Shown here in pieces: positions 49,753 through 58,502 of a stretch of DNA of 64,000 nt. The first letter of the stretch is position 1. Each line of letters starts with the position of its first letter. Location: contig CAWDXO010000004.1 in NCBI GenBank assembly GCA_963806335.1, forward strand, positions 1 to 64,000, in the 5' to 3' direction. The notes under the pieces were generated by a model that was given only the letters and a program-made list of their open reading frames with translations, searched no databases and had not been told where the DNA came from. Source of the stretch: Palsa-504 sp963806335. GTDB taxonomy: Bacteria > Actinomycetota > Actinomycetes > Streptosporangiales > Streptosporangiaceae. Made by a program: the position numbers and the translations under genes.

Positions 49753-51366
49753 ATGGATCTTTCCCCGCGGGTGCGCGCGGTGTGTGACCTCGACGTGGCC
49801 GAGGTGCGGGAGTACAGCGGCCGGCACGAATACGACGGCAAGCCGCAGGACCTGTCGCCGGCCGGCGTCCGCGCCGGGCTCGCCCGGCTGGCGCGGGCGC
49901 GGGCGGACGGCGAGCGGCTCGCGGACCCGCACGACGAGGCCCAGCTAGCGGCGGCCGAGGAACAAAAGCGGGTCGTCTACGCCGAGCTCGAACTGCACCG
50001 CAGAAACCCGCTGCGCCACCTCGGCGAGCTTGACCTGGCCTGCTACGACCGGGACTACGCTCCCCGGGAGGAAAGGGACGCCGCGCGGGCTGAACACCTC
50101 GCCGCTTGGCCGCGGGTGGCCGACGCGGCCATTGAGTCACTCGACCGGGTGAGCGCACCCGTCGCGCAGGCGCTGCTCGGGACCGTCCGCGGGCTCGGCG
50201 CGGGGCTGGGCGCCGGCTCTGGTGACGGTGCGGGCTCTGGTGACGGTGCGGGCTCTGGTGACGGTGCGGGCTCTGGTGCCAGTGCCGGCCCTGGTAACGG
50301 TGCTGGCGAGGCCGTCCGGCGGGCGGCGCGGGCCGCGCACGCGCGACTGGTCGCGCACCTGGAGCGGGCGGCGGCCGACGGCGATCCCGATCCCGCGCTC
50401 GGCGGGGCCAGCCTCACCGCGCTGATGAGCAGCGCGGAGGCTATGCCGGTCGACCTGGGCAGGCTGGCTGAGCAGGCCGACGCGGAACGGGACCGGCTGC
50501 ACGCCCTGCTGGCCGACGGATGTGCGCGTCTGGAGCCGGGGCGGCCCGCACTCGACGTGGCCCGCGGTCTGGTCCGCGATCACCCGGACAGGGCCGGCGT
50601 GATGGACGCGGCCCGGCTCTGGACCGAGCGGGCCATCGCGTTCACCCGCGAGCACGACCTGGTTCCCTACCACGACGGCGTCTGCCTGGTCGGCCCGGCG
50701 CCCGAGTCGCGGCGGTGGGCGATGGCGATGATGTCGTGGGCGGCGCCGGGCGAGCCCGAGGGGCCCTCCTGGTTTCATATCACGCCGCCGGATGAGTCCT
50801 GGCCCGCGCGTGCGCAGGAGGAGTGGCTGGAGGTCTTCAGCGCCACGACGCTGCCCGGCATCACCGTGCACGAGGTTGCGCCCGGGCACTTCTCCCACGG
50901 CCGTGCGCTGCGCCGGCTGACGTCCGAAGTCCGGCGCACCCTGCTGTCGAGCGCGTTCATCGAGGGCTGGGCCCATTACGGCGAGGAACTGTGCGTGGAG
51001 GAAGGGTTCGGGGCCGACGATCCCAGGATAGCGATCGGGGTCTGGCTGGAGGCGCTGGTCCGAGTGACCAGGCTGGCGTGCGCTATCGGGGTGCACACCG
51101 CCGGGATGCCGGTCGGGGAGGCGGCCCGCAGATTCGAGGCGGACACCCACCTGTCGGGTCAGGCGGCGCTGTCCGAGGCCAGGCGCGCCACCTTCGACCC
51201 CACCTACGGCCGGTACACCTGGGGCAAGCTCGAGCTGCTGCGGCTACGCGAGCGGGCCAGGAAGGACTGGGGGGCCGACTTCACGCTGCAGCGGTTCCAT
51301 AAGGCGCTGATGGACCTCGGTTCCCCCGCACTGGGCCTCCTCGGCACCGCTGTTGACCGCGGCTGA
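49753..51366 (+). CDS. DUF885 family protein (putative zinc peptidase)
   Basis: A 537-aa protein. The C-terminal half has the DUF885 metal motif ITVHEVAPGHFSHGRAL (HExxxGH-like), then FIEGWAHYGEELCVEEGFG and YTWGKLELLRLRERAR, which support a carboxypeptidase-like fold. A low-complexity stretch of hexapeptides (GSGDGA) at about residues 155-185 interrupts the helical N-terminal part. ATG 49753 follows a 189-bp gap shared with the divergent GGT gene. The PCuAC gene lies 15 bp downstream. Confidence 0.88.
   Translation: MDLSPRVRAVCDLDVAEVREYSGRHEYDGKPQDLSPAGVRAGLARLARARADGERLADPHDEAQLAAAEEQKRVVYAELELHRRNPLRHLGELDLACYDRDYAPREERDAARAEHLAAWPRVADAAIESLDRVSAPVAQALLGTVRGLGAGLGAGSGDGAGSGDGAGSGDGAGSGASAGPGNGAGEAVRRAARAAHARLVAHLERAAADGDPDPALGGASLTALMSSAEAMPVDLGRLAEQADAERDRLHALLADGCARLEPGRPALDVARGLVRDHPDRAGVMDAARLWTERAIAFTREHDLVPYHDGVCLVGPAPESRRWAMAMMSWAAPGEPEGPSWFHITPPDESWPARAQEEWLEVFSATTLPGITVHEVAPGHFSHGRALRRLTSEVRRTLLSSAFIEGWAHYGEELCVEEGFGADDPRIAIGVWLEALVRVTRLACAIGVHTAGMPVGEAARRFEADTHLSGQAALSEARRATFDPTYGRYTWGKLELLRLRERARKDWGADFTLQRFHKALMDLGSPALGLLGTAVDRG
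50215..50304 (+). repeat. 18-bp tandem repeat inside the DUF885 gene
   Basis: Five units of GGCTCTGGTGACGGTGCG; the first three are identical and the last two diverged. They encode a flexible GSGDGA linker in frame. Their identity points to recent slippage expansion and likely length variation among strains. Confidence 0.85.
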
Positions 51367-51381
51367 CGATAGCCTGAGACC

Positions 51382-51858
51382 ATGCACAGACTGAGGTCGC
51401 TACTGAGCGTCGCGGGAGCTGTCTTGCTGGCGGCGCTCGTGGTGACGGGGTGCGCTTCGGCTAACGCGACCGGGTCGATCGCCGTCGCTAACGCTTACGT
51501 GCCGCAGCCGACGACCCCGGGCGTCACGGTCGCGTACCTGGACATCCGCAACAACGGCAAGGCGGACCGGCTGATCTCCGCGCAGACCAGCGTAGGCGGC
51601 ACGGTGCAGCTGAGAGCCCCCGTCGCGCGGCACGGCAGCATCCTGATCATGCATACCGTCTCCGGCATATCTATCCCGGGCAACGCGATGACGCTGTTCA
51701 ATCCGGATACCTACCACCTGCTGATCAAAGGCGCGGGTCCGATGCACGGCGGCAAAGACATCATGCTGCGGCTGACCTTCGCCAACGCCGGCACGGTCAC
51801 GGTCATCGCGCTGGTCACCGACCCCGAGTCCGGCGGCAGCAGCTACTTCCTCAACTGA
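51382..51858 (+). CDS. PCuAC-like copper chaperone lipoprotein
   Basis: A 158-aa protein with a lipoprotein signal (LLSVAGAVLLAALVVTGCAS; lipobox VTGC). The PCuAC fold is clear (AVANAYVPQPTTPGVTVAYLDI; DRLISAQTSVGGTVQL; IPGNAMTLFNPDTYHLLIKG). The copper motif H-x(n)-M...H-x-M is incomplete. The first His position reads VQLRAP and the last HxM reads HLL, although Met residues in ILIMHT and GPMHGG remain. Copper affinity may be reduced or the ligand set altered. LspA in this window is the processing enzyme type it would need. Confidence 0.85.
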   Translation: MHRLRSLLSVAGAVLLAALVVTGCASANATGSIAVANAYVPQPTTPGVTVAYLDIRNNGKADRLISAQTSVGGTVQLRAPVARHGSILIMHTVSGISIPGNAMTLFNPDTYHLLIKGAGPMHGGKDIMLRLTFANAGTVTVIALVTDPESGGSSYFLN

Positions 51859-51874
51859 TTTCCGCCGACGCGGC

Positions 51875-52690
51875 TCAGGCCGCTAGCCTGGCCACCCCGG
51901 CTACGGTAGGTCCCCTCAGCGGCGTCCGGTCAGTGCTGATGTCGGGCCGCCATTCGGGCAGGCTGACCAGTCCTGGCTCGACCAGGTCGAAGCCAGCAAA
52001 GAGATCCATGATCGCAGCGCGCGACCGGAGCGTGAACGGCATCCGCGCGTCCGCGTAGGTCTGGGTCGCCTCGGCGAGCATCTCCGGATCGGCTCCGTCC
52101 GACGTGCCGAGCGATATCGCGAGGTAGCTGCCCGGCGCCAGGCGCTCGCGGAACCTGGCGATGATCCCGGGCGCGTCTTCGGCACCGCTGATGAAGTGCA
52201 GCACGCTCAGCAGCAGGACCGCGACGGGCTGGCCGAAGTCGATGCAGCGATCCACCGCATCGTGACCGAGCACGGCATCCGGATCGCGTACATCGGCGCG
52301 GATCGTGATGACCCCGTCTCGCGTCGCGAGCAGGGCATCGTTGTGCGCCACCACGATCGGGTCGTGGTCGACGTAGACGACCCGCGCGCCAGGGATTACA
52401 TCGCGCGCGACCTCGTGCACGCTGGGCCAGGTGGGCAGGCCGCTGCCGAGGTCGAGATACTGCGAGATGCCCTGCTCGGCCATGAAGCGCACCGCGCGGC
52501 GAAGGAAGCCGCGGTTAGCCCAGGACAGCTGTCTTGGGTTGAGGCGGGATTCCATCAGCTTCTGGGCCGCAGCCCGGTCGGCAGCGAAATTGTCCTTCCC
52601 GTTCAGCAGGTAGTCATAGATCCGGGCAATGCTCGGCCTGGTGACGTCGACGCCCTCGGGCACCCGGGGTTCGTGCTTCGTTGTCACCAT
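51875..52690 (-). CDS. SAM-dependent methyltransferase, Methyltransf_19 (DUF574) family
   Basis: A 271-aa protein; ATG 52690 (MVTTKHEPRVPEGVDVTRPS) is preferred to a TTG 60 nt upstream. Family blocks are RPSIARIYDYLLNGKDNFAADR, QYLDLGSGLPTWPSVHEVAR, VVYVDHDPIVVAHNDALL and AVLLLSVLHFISGAEDAPGI. These proteins are abundant in actinomycetes and often lie near XRE regulators, as here (the XRE gene is 120 bp upstream on the same strand). Substrate unknown. Confidence 0.9.
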   Translation of the reverse strand: MVTTKHEPRVPEGVDVTRPSIARIYDYLLNGKDNFAADRAAAQKLMESRLNPRQLSWANRGFLRRAVRFMAEQGISQYLDLGSGLPTWPSVHEVARDVIPGARVVYVDHDPIVVAHNDALLATRDGVITIRADVRDPDAVLGHDAVDRCIDFGQPVAVLLLSVLHFISGAEDAPGIIARFRERLAPGSYLAISLGTSDGADPEMLAEATQTYADARMPFTLRSRAAIMDLFAGFDLVEPGLVSLPEWRPDISTDRTPLRGPTVAGVARLAA

Positions 52691-52809
52691 GGTCCCCGGG
52701 CGGGCTCCGCTATCGGCCAAAGGCCCGCCCTCCGCTGCAACCGTTTGCAAGCCACGCTACATTACGTGGCCTCGATGCTGCCGTGAGGCGAGCGATCTTT
52801 AATGGAGCG

Positions 52810-53742
52810 TTAACCGATGGTGTGCACTGTGCTGCTAGCCGGTGACTCGGCGGAGTGGCTAGCCGATGATCTCGGCGGGGCTGGCGTCCGGCGGGTCAGC
52901 GGCAGCCTGGCTCGGGTATCGGCGTCGCGCGGCGTGTAAACGACGATGCGCGCTTCCGGCATGTCCGGGACGCTGAGCTCGCTGATGGCCAGGTTCAGCG
53001 ACCCGGCCCTGGGATGGGTGTAGGTAACCACCCGCGGCTCCGGCTCAGCCACCTCGTGCCGCTCCCACAGCTCGGCGAACTCGCGGCTCAGGCTAGCTAG
53101 CCTGCGGATGTCTTCTTCCCAGTCCGGATCGCCGATGTGCCTGCTGTAGTCGGAGCGCAGGCGCGCCACCATATAGCGGACCTGCGCTTCGTACTCAGGG
53201 AACTTGCCGCGGGCCGACGGCTCGGTGACAACGCACCACAGAGCGTTCTTATGGATGCACGGCATCGAATGCCACTCCCAGAACAGTTCCTCAGACGCGT
53301 CGTTCGACAACAGGATGTCGAACCGGCTGTTGACCAAGCTCGCCGGGAGGGGTTCGAGTGAGTACACGATCTCCCTGATGGCGTCGGGTACGGCCTGGCG
53401 CACGCACTCAGTGCGCAGCGGCGTCGCCTCGGCCAGCCGGTACAGATGCTCCCGCTCCGCCCGGTCGAGGCGGAGGGTACGGGCCACCGCGTCCAGCACC
53501 TGCGTGCTGGCGTTGATCTGACGGCCCTGCTCCAGCCACGTGTACCAGGTGACACCGACACCCGCCAGCAGAGCTACTTCCTCACGCCGCAGCCCGGGCG
53601 TACGCCGCCGCGAACCACGCGGCATGCCGAAATCACCTGGGCTGAGCCGACCCCGGCGCGCCTTAAGGAACTGGCCTAGCTCGGCCCGCCGCCGCTCACC
53701 CGCGCGCCGCGCGGCCCCGTCCGTTGTTTCGTACGTGACCAA
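52810..53742 (-). CDS. XRE-family regulator with MmyB-like ligand domain
   Basis: A 310-aa regulator with TTG start. Residues 20-95 hold the HTH (GQFLKARRGRLSPGDFG; RRTPGLRREEVALLAGVGVTWYTWLEQGR). Residues about 115-270 are the MmyB-like domain (IVYSLEPLPASLVNSRFDILLSN; EEDIRRLASLSREFAELW; THPRAGSLNLAISEL). A Pro/Ser-rich tail follows. Related proteins sense fatty-acid-like ligands and repress neighbouring dehydrogenases. A repeat CTAGTG-GTAC-CTAGTG lies 37 bp upstream of the start. Confidence 0.9.
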   Translation of the reverse strand: MVTYETTDGAARRAGERRRAELGQFLKARRGRLSPGDFGMPRGSRRRTPGLRREEVALLAGVGVTWYTWLEQGRQINASTQVLDAVARTLRLDRAEREHLYRLAEATPLRTECVRQAVPDAIREIVYSLEPLPASLVNSRFDILLSNDASEELFWEWHSMPCIHKNALWCVVTEPSARGKFPEYEAQVRYMVARLRSDYSRHIGDPDWEEDIRRLASLSREFAELWERHEVAEPEPRVVTYTHPRAGSLNLAISELSVPDMPEARIVVYTPRDADTRARLPLTRRTPAPPRSSASHSAESPASSTVHTIG

Positions 53743-53778
53743 GGCCTCTTCCCATCACGTGATTTGCCCCACTCCAAT

Positions 53779-53794
53779 CTAGTGGTACCTAGTG
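53779..53794. promoter_or_regulatory. Candidate operator upstream of the XRE regulator
   Basis: CTAGTGGTACCTAGTG contains the palindrome GGTACC flanked by two CTAGTG elements. It is in the 94-bp gap between the cyclase gene end and the XRE start, in an A/T-richer patch. Autoregulation by the XRE-MmyB protein is a reasonable guess. Confidence 0.35.
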
Positions 53795-53836
53795 ACATTT
53801 CGGCGGGCCGTTTCCGGGAGCAGCGGGCCAGCACCG

Positions 53837-56800
53837 TCAGGCTCGCACCCGGAGCGCTGCGCCCTCGACCGCGCCGGCCCGGTCGAGCAGAGGCTGGCAG
53901 CGCAGCCGAGTGCCGATGGCGCGAGCCTCGTCGACAGCCGATGCGGCGGCGTCGACGTCGCCGTGCCGGGTCAGGTACTCGGACTGATCGAGCAGGCCAT
54001 GCGCGAGGTGGTACGGCGTGCCGTGCTGGCGCAGGCCGGTGATCGCGGCGGTCAACGCCGCGCCGGACTTGCCGTCGTCGGCGAGCCTGGCCCGGACCAG
54101 GTCACGCTCGGCCCGCAACGTCGGGGTCAGGTACCCGGGCTGGTAGGAGTCGAGCAGGGCGAGCAGGTCGCGGGCGGCGTCGACGTCCTGCAGTTCGAAG
54201 GCGGTGCGCGCGGCCAGCGGCCAGGCCCAGCGCAGGAAAACGGAGCTGATCCCGAGGACGTCGGCGTGAGCAAGCATCGCGCGGGCGCAGCCCAGTGCTT
54301 CCATCGGTTGCCGGCGGGTGGCGGCGGTGAAGGCCTCGGCGATGCCGACCAGCGCCTCGTCCTGGAGGTCTTCGCTGGCACGTACGTCCGATAGTCCGGC
54401 CAGGATGGTGTCGGCCGTCGCCGTGTCGCCGCGCATGGCCGACAGCCAGGCCCGGTGGCAAAGGATGTATTCGATTTCCGCGAGCGGATCGGAATCAGCA
54501 GACTGGGCCAGCTCAGCTTCGGCGTTGTCCCAGTCACCCAGGTCCAGGAGCGCCTCGGCCAGGTTCCCGATGGCAAAGGCCAGGTCATCCTGGTTTCCCA
54601 CCCGGCGAAGGTGCCCGACGGCGGTACGCGCGGTGTCCGCAGCGGCAGCAGGGTCGGTAGCTGCCAGGACATCCGACAGATTGGACAGGGCACGTCCCAG
54701 CGTGAAACCGTCGCCGGCCTGCGTGGCGAGCCTGCCGCTCTCGCGGAGGTAGGCGATCGACTGGGCGCGCCGCTCGACGATGGCGAGGTAGATCCCGCGG
54801 GTGACGAACAGCTCGGCGAGCTGGCGGGCACCGACGCCCAGCGCTTCACCGAGAGTGAGCGCCTCGGTGCTGAGCCGATCAGCATCGGACGACCCGGCGA
54901 AGATCTCCAGCGCCGCTAGTTCACCCAGAGCGCTTACTGTATCGGTGTCCGGATCGGCCCGCAGGACCTCCACGGCCGAGATAAGTTGCTCACGCGCCTC
55001 GGCGTGGCGACCCCACTTGCGCAAGGCGCGCCCCGCGATGGCCTGGGTACGGGCGGCCGCGCGGAAATCTCCCCGGCTCAGGCGTTGCGTACGAGCCCGG
55101 CCCGCGTAGTCGATGGCCGCGGCCCAGCTGCTGTCGGTGCTGGCGGCCTGCGCCGCGCGCTCCCACAACATGGCGGCCGCTTCCTCTCCGTCGGCTTGAT
55201 CGAGCGGGCTCACCCGCGCGGCGGTGGCGTAGCTGGTGGCCGCGCGGGCGGGGGCACCGGTCCGTTCGGCGCGCTCGGCGGCCCGGATCAACGCGGTGAC
55301 GGCCTGGTCGCGGATCTGGGCGATGTCGGGGTCAGCTGGGATAGCACGCAGTGCATCCAGGTAGTGCCGTGCGATCACGTCGGTCATCTCTTCACCGTCG
55401 CCTGCGAACGCGGTGCGCAGGTGTGCCGCTACGGCCAGATGGCGCGTCTTACGGTCCCGGCGCGACAGCGTGTCGTAGGCGACCTGCCGTAGCATCTCCT
55501 GAGCGAACTGGTAGTTACCCCGCTCGGGCGACAGCGGATCCGCGGAGACGCTCAGGACCTCGCGGCGGACGAGATCTGCCAGCGCCGTCCCGACGGCCGC
55601 CTCGCCTTGCCCGGATACCGCGACCAGCGCCTCAGCGGGGAACGTAGTGCCCAGTACCGCAGCATCCGCGATCAGCTGCCGCACGCCCGGGTCCAGCGCA
55701 TCAAGCCGGGCGGCCAGCAGCGCGTGCAGGCTGTCCGGCACCACCAGCTCGCCGATATCGCCGGTCAGCTGATATATCCCTTCCACTGGCTGGACGATGT
55801 CCCGGTCGATCAGCGACCGCACCGTCTCCACCGCGAACAGCGGAACGCCTTGCGCCTGGCCGGTGATCTTCGACCGCGCCGAGGCTGGCATCCCGGGCAC
55901 CAGCGCATCCACCAGCTTGTCCATGGACGCCGGGTCCAGCGGATCAAGGGTCAGCGTCACCCGGTTGCGGCCGGTGCCGAACCCCGGCCGGACCTGATCA
56001 AGCTCGGGCCGGGCGAACATCAGCACGTACACCGGCAGGTTCCTGGCCCAGTCGATCAGGTGATCCAGGAAATCCAGCAGCCCGCCATCGGCGTACTGAG
56101 CGTCCTCGACCAGCAATACGACCGGCTGCACCGCCGCCAGCCGCTCGAAGAACAGCCGCCACCCCGCGAACAGTTCCTCCCTGGACAAGGCCGCCCCGGC
56201 ATCCCCCGCGGCAGGCACGCCGAGCAGCCGTCCCAGCCGCACGCTGACATACGCTCGCTCGTCGGCATCGGGCACGGACCGGCTCAGGCCCTCGGCCAGC
56301 TTGACCGCGGCGCTATCGGCCGGGTCTTCCTCGGCGATGCCCAGCCGCTGCCTGACTATCTCCGCCAGCGCCCAGAACGCCACCCCCTCGCCGTAGGACA
56401 GGCAGCGGCCCCGGTGCCACCAGACCTCCGCCGCCAGGCCGTCGGCGTACTTCTCGAACTCCCAGCCCAGCCGCGACTTCCCGACCCCCGCCGGGCCGGA
56501 CACCAGCACCAGCCGGGCTACCCGCCGGTCTGCGGCCGCATGAAACAAGTCTTTGACCGTTCGCAGCTCCGCATCCCGGCCGACTAGCGGAGCTTCCAGC
56601 CCGTCGACCCGCTGGACGCCGCCCACCGCGGACAGGACCCGGGTAGCCCGCCACAGCGGCTGCGGCTCGGCCTTGCCCTTCAGCTGGTGTTCTCCGGCAT
56701 GGGCAAACCCGATCGCGCTGCCCGCGACCCGGTTAGTCAGGGCATCCACCAGCACCTGACCCGGCTCGGCCGCCGACTGCATCCTGGCCGCCGTGTTCAC

Positions 56801-57394
56801 CGCGTCCCCCGCGACCATGCCCTCGTTGACCGCGCCGAGGGTGACCGCGACTTCGCCGGTCACGACCCCCGCCCGCGCCGCCAGGCCGGGCACCCCTGCC
56901 TCCTGCCCAAGCTCGGCCACCGCGGTCACCAGGTCAAGCGCCGCGCGTACGGCCCGCTCCGCATCCTCCTCCGTGGCGACCGGCGTCCCCCACACCGCCA
57001 TCACGGCGTCCCCGATGAATTTCTCCACCACCCCGCCGTAGCGGCCGATTACAGTCCTCGCCACGGAGAAATACGCGGAAAGCAGTTCCCGTACCGCCTC
57101 GGGGTCACGGGCTTCCGACAACGGCGTAAAGCCGACGACGTCGCAGAACAACAGCGAGCACACCCGGCGCTCCGCCAGCTGCTCGGGACCGGGCGCAGGA
57201 ACCGCCGCCCTCGCTGGCGCCGGGATAGTCGCTCCAGGCGCGGCGTTAGCTAGCGGGTGACCGCACCCACGGCAGAACCGATCACCGGGAACAACTGGCT
57301 CACCACACGACGGGCATCCTCCCGAAGGAGTTCCGCACGCCCCGCAAAACCGGTCGCCCTCTCCCACAGACGCACCGCACTGCCCGCACCTCAC
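53837..57394 (-). CDS. Class III nucleotide cyclase fused to AAA/NTPase and TPR region
   Basis: About 1185 aa. GTG 57394 places a zinc ribbon at the start; a TTG at 57412 is possible. Two Cys4 ribbons (CGQCGASVGEGDRFCGACG; CPSCGEP with FCRGCG) precede a class III cyclase (about residues 75-255). Metal Asp residues lie in LFCDVVGFTPLSE and KFIGDAVMAVWG, and AGDAVNTAARMQ supplies the transition-state Asn/Arg. Then comes an AAA-like NTPase (LVSGPAGVGKSRLGWEF; VVLLVEDAQYAD) and about 600 residues of TPR-like helices. It should make cAMP or cGMP in response to a signal read by the NTPase/TPR part. A partial paralogue of its C-terminus lies at 62531-64000. Confidence 0.92.
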   Translation of the reverse strand: MRCGQCGASVGEGDRFCGACGTPSGGCPSCGEPVVPGDRFCRGCGHPLANAAPGATIPAPARAAVPAPGPEQLAERRVCSLLFCDVVGFTPLSEARDPEAVRELLSAYFSVARTVIGRYGGVVEKFIGDAVMAVWGTPVATEEDAERAVRAALDLVTAVAELGQEAGVPGLAARAGVVTGEVAVTLGAVNEGMVAGDAVNTAARMQSAAEPGQVLVDALTNRVAGSAIGFAHAGEHQLKGKAEPQPLWRATRVLSAVGGVQRVDGLEAPLVGRDAELRTVKDLFHAAADRRVARLVLVSGPAGVGKSRLGWEFEKYADGLAAEVWWHRGRCLSYGEGVAFWALAEIVRQRLGIAEEDPADSAAVKLAEGLSRSVPDADERAYVSVRLGRLLGVPAAGDAGAALSREELFAGWRLFFERLAAVQPVVLLVEDAQYADGGLLDFLDHLIDWARNLPVYVLMFARPELDQVRPGFGTGRNRVTLTLDPLDPASMDKLVDALVPGMPASARSKITGQAQGVPLFAVETVRSLIDRDIVQPVEGIYQLTGDIGELVVPDSLHALLAARLDALDPGVRQLIADAAVLGTTFPAEALVAVSGQGEAAVGTALADLVRREVLSVSADPLSPERGNYQFAQEMLRQVAYDTLSRRDRKTRHLAVAAHLRTAFAGDGEEMTDVIARHYLDALRAIPADPDIAQIRDQAVTALIRAAERAERTGAPARAATSYATAARVSPLDQADGEEAAAMLWERAAQAASTDSSWAAAIDYAGRARTQRLSRGDFRAAARTQAIAGRALRKWGRHAEAREQLISAVEVLRADPDTDTVSALGELAALEIFAGSSDADRLSTEALTLGEALGVGARQLAELFVTRGIYLAIVERRAQSIAYLRESGRLATQAGDGFTLGRALSNLSDVLAATDPAAAADTARTAVGHLRRVGNQDDLAFAIGNLAEALLDLGDWDNAEAELAQSADSDPLAEIEYILCHRAWLSAMRGDTATADTILAGLSDVRASEDLQDEALVGIAEAFTAATRRQPMEALGCARAMLAHADVLGISSVFLRWAWPLAARTAFELQDVDAARDLLALLDSYQPGYLTPTLRAERDLVRARLADDGKSGAALTAAITGLRQHGTPYHLAHGLLDQSEYLTRHGDVDAAASAVDEARAIGTRLRCQPLLDRAGAVEGAALRVRA

Positions 57395-57540
57395 CCAGTC
57401 CCACCCCTGCAACCCGGTAGAGCTTTTGCACCTAACCGATATTGCACACCCTATTCCCTGCTATCGGACAGGGCCGACGTGAAGTAATGCCGAACGGGCG
57501 GCAGGCAGCGTGCGACCAGTTGGCAAAGCTCGTATCCCGG

Positions 57541-57948
57541 TTAGCGGCGCTCGGCGTCGCGGACCCGCTGCACCATCATCTCGAGCAGGGCCCAGGTCGT
57601 CTCGGGGTGGCTCATAGCAAACGGCCGGAAGACCCAGGCGGTAAACAGCAGGCACCGCAACTCTGTCTCAGCGGTGATTGTCGCCGAGCGGAAGGAATGG
57701 TCGATCAGCGCCATCTCGCCGAAGTAGTCACCGGGGCCGAGAGTGCGAGCAGGCCTGCCGTGTACCGTCACCGCCGCTTGGCCCTCGACGATGACGCCGA
57801 ACGTCACGCCGGTCTGTTCCTCGTCGGTCAGCACGGCACCACTGGGAAACGTGCGCTCATGCGCATTGCGCATGAGGCTGGCCAATTCTTTCTTAGACAG
57901 CATGGAAAAGAGCGGGACCTGGGCAAGGACCGATTCTGGCGTTGTCAT
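57541..57948 (-). CDS. Stand-alone cyclic-nucleotide-binding domain protein
   Basis: A 135-aa single cNMP-binding domain (VPLFSMLSKKELASLMRNAHER opening; the phosphate-binding cassette GDYFGEMALIDHSFRSATI has the diagnostic E and R). There is no HTH or effector domain, so it may act through protein contacts. It sits between the DTEGH-repeat gene and the cyclase gene on the same strand. Confidence 0.9.
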   Translation of the reverse strand: MTTPESVLAQVPLFSMLSKKELASLMRNAHERTFPSGAVLTDEEQTGVTFGVIVEGQAAVTVHGRPARTLGPGDYFGEMALIDHSFRSATITAETELRCLLFTAWVFRPFAMSHPETTWALLEMMVQRVRDAERR

Positions 57949-58025
57949 GGGCTGATGTTACGCGTCCTTCTCTGCCTCAAGCAGGATTTTCCTGGTCAAC
58001 CCGCCGAGGCTAGTCGCGATAAATG

Positions 58026-58057
58026 GCGGGGAGCGGACGGTCTCGTCCGCTCCCCGC
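58026..58057 (-). terminator. Strong hairpin terminator after the DTEGH-repeat gene
   Basis: GCGGGGAGCGGACG pairs perfectly over 14 bp with its complement across a 4-nt loop. On the minus strand it lies 11 bp after the repeat-gene stop and is followed by CATTTAT, a weak U-rich tail. It would separate the repeat-gene transcript from the downstream cNMP-binding gene. Confidence 0.8.
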
Positions 58058-58068
58058 GTTGCTGGTCG

Positions 58069-58461
58069 TCAGGGACGGCGGCTGCCACCGTGGCCCTCCA
58101 CGTCATCGTCGTCCTCGTCGCCGCGGAAGCGCACGTGACCCTCGGCGTCATCGTCGTCCTCGTCGGCCGAGCGGCGCAGGTGACCCTCGGTGTCGTCGTC
58201 GTCCTCATCGGCCCGGGTGCGGTGGTGGCCCTCGACGTCTTCGTCGTCCTCGTCGGCCGAGCGGCGCAGGTGACCCTCGGTGTCGTCGTCGTCCTCATCG
58301 GCCCGGGTGCGGAGGTGACCCTCGGTGTCGTCGGCGTCCTCGTCGGCCGAGCGGCGGAAGTGACCCTCGGTGTCTTCGGTCTCGTCGATGTCGTCGACCC
58401 TGGGGGTGCGGCGGTGGCCTTCGGTGTCGTCGGTGCCGGTGGTGAGGTTCTGCTCGGTCAT
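58069..58461 (-). CDS. Small acidic protein of eight D-[TVA]-E-G-H repeats
   Basis: A 130-aa protein. ATG 58461 (MTEQNLTTGTDDTEGH) has GGGAGG nine bases upstream; a TTG at 58503 lacks such support. After a short leader, the motif [DE]-D-[TVA]-E-G-H occurs eight times. The central six have a strict 15-residue period (for example EGHLRRSADEDDDDT), alternating RRSADED and RTRADED, so the true unit is a 30-residue dimer. The chain ends VEGHGGSRRP. There is no signal peptide, Cys residue or known domain. A leader followed by repeated cores resembles multi-core peptide precursors, but no modifying enzyme is adjacent. Neighbours are a Crp regulator, subtilase and MFS exporter. A regulated secreted or binding peptide is possible. 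Confidence 0.8.
   Translation of the reverse strand: MTEQNLTTGTDDTEGHRRTPRVDDIDETEDTEGHFRRSADEDADDTEGHLRTRADEDDDDTEGHLRRSADEDDEDVEGHHRTRADEDDDDTEGHLRRSADEDDDDAEGHVRFRGDEDDDDVEGHGGSRRP
58085..58415 (-). repeat. 45/90-bp coding tandem repeat
   Basis: The DNA of the repeat protein is itself repetitive. A 45-bp unit encodes 15 residues, and a 90-bp double unit recurs almost exactly (58170-58260 compared with 58260-58350, differing at only a few positions). This indicates recent expansion by recombination or slippage, so copy number may vary between strains. Spacers are not unique and no cas genes exist, so this is not a CRISPR array. Confidence 0.85.
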
Positions 58462-58502
58462 GGGGTTTGCCCTCCCTGTTCGGTTTTCTTCTTTATGTGA
58501 CA

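Noticed and set aside
58085..58415. CRISPR-like array from the regular 45/90-bp repeats
   Set aside because: The units are contiguous coding repeats without unique spacers, the reading frame is open throughout, and no cas gene is present.
58069..58461. Graspetide (omega-ester peptide) precursor modified by the window's ATP-grasp enzymes
   Set aside because: The ATP-grasp cluster is about 50 kb away, belongs to a different metabolite-type subfamily with hydrolase partners, and no ATP-grasp gene lies in the peptide's island.
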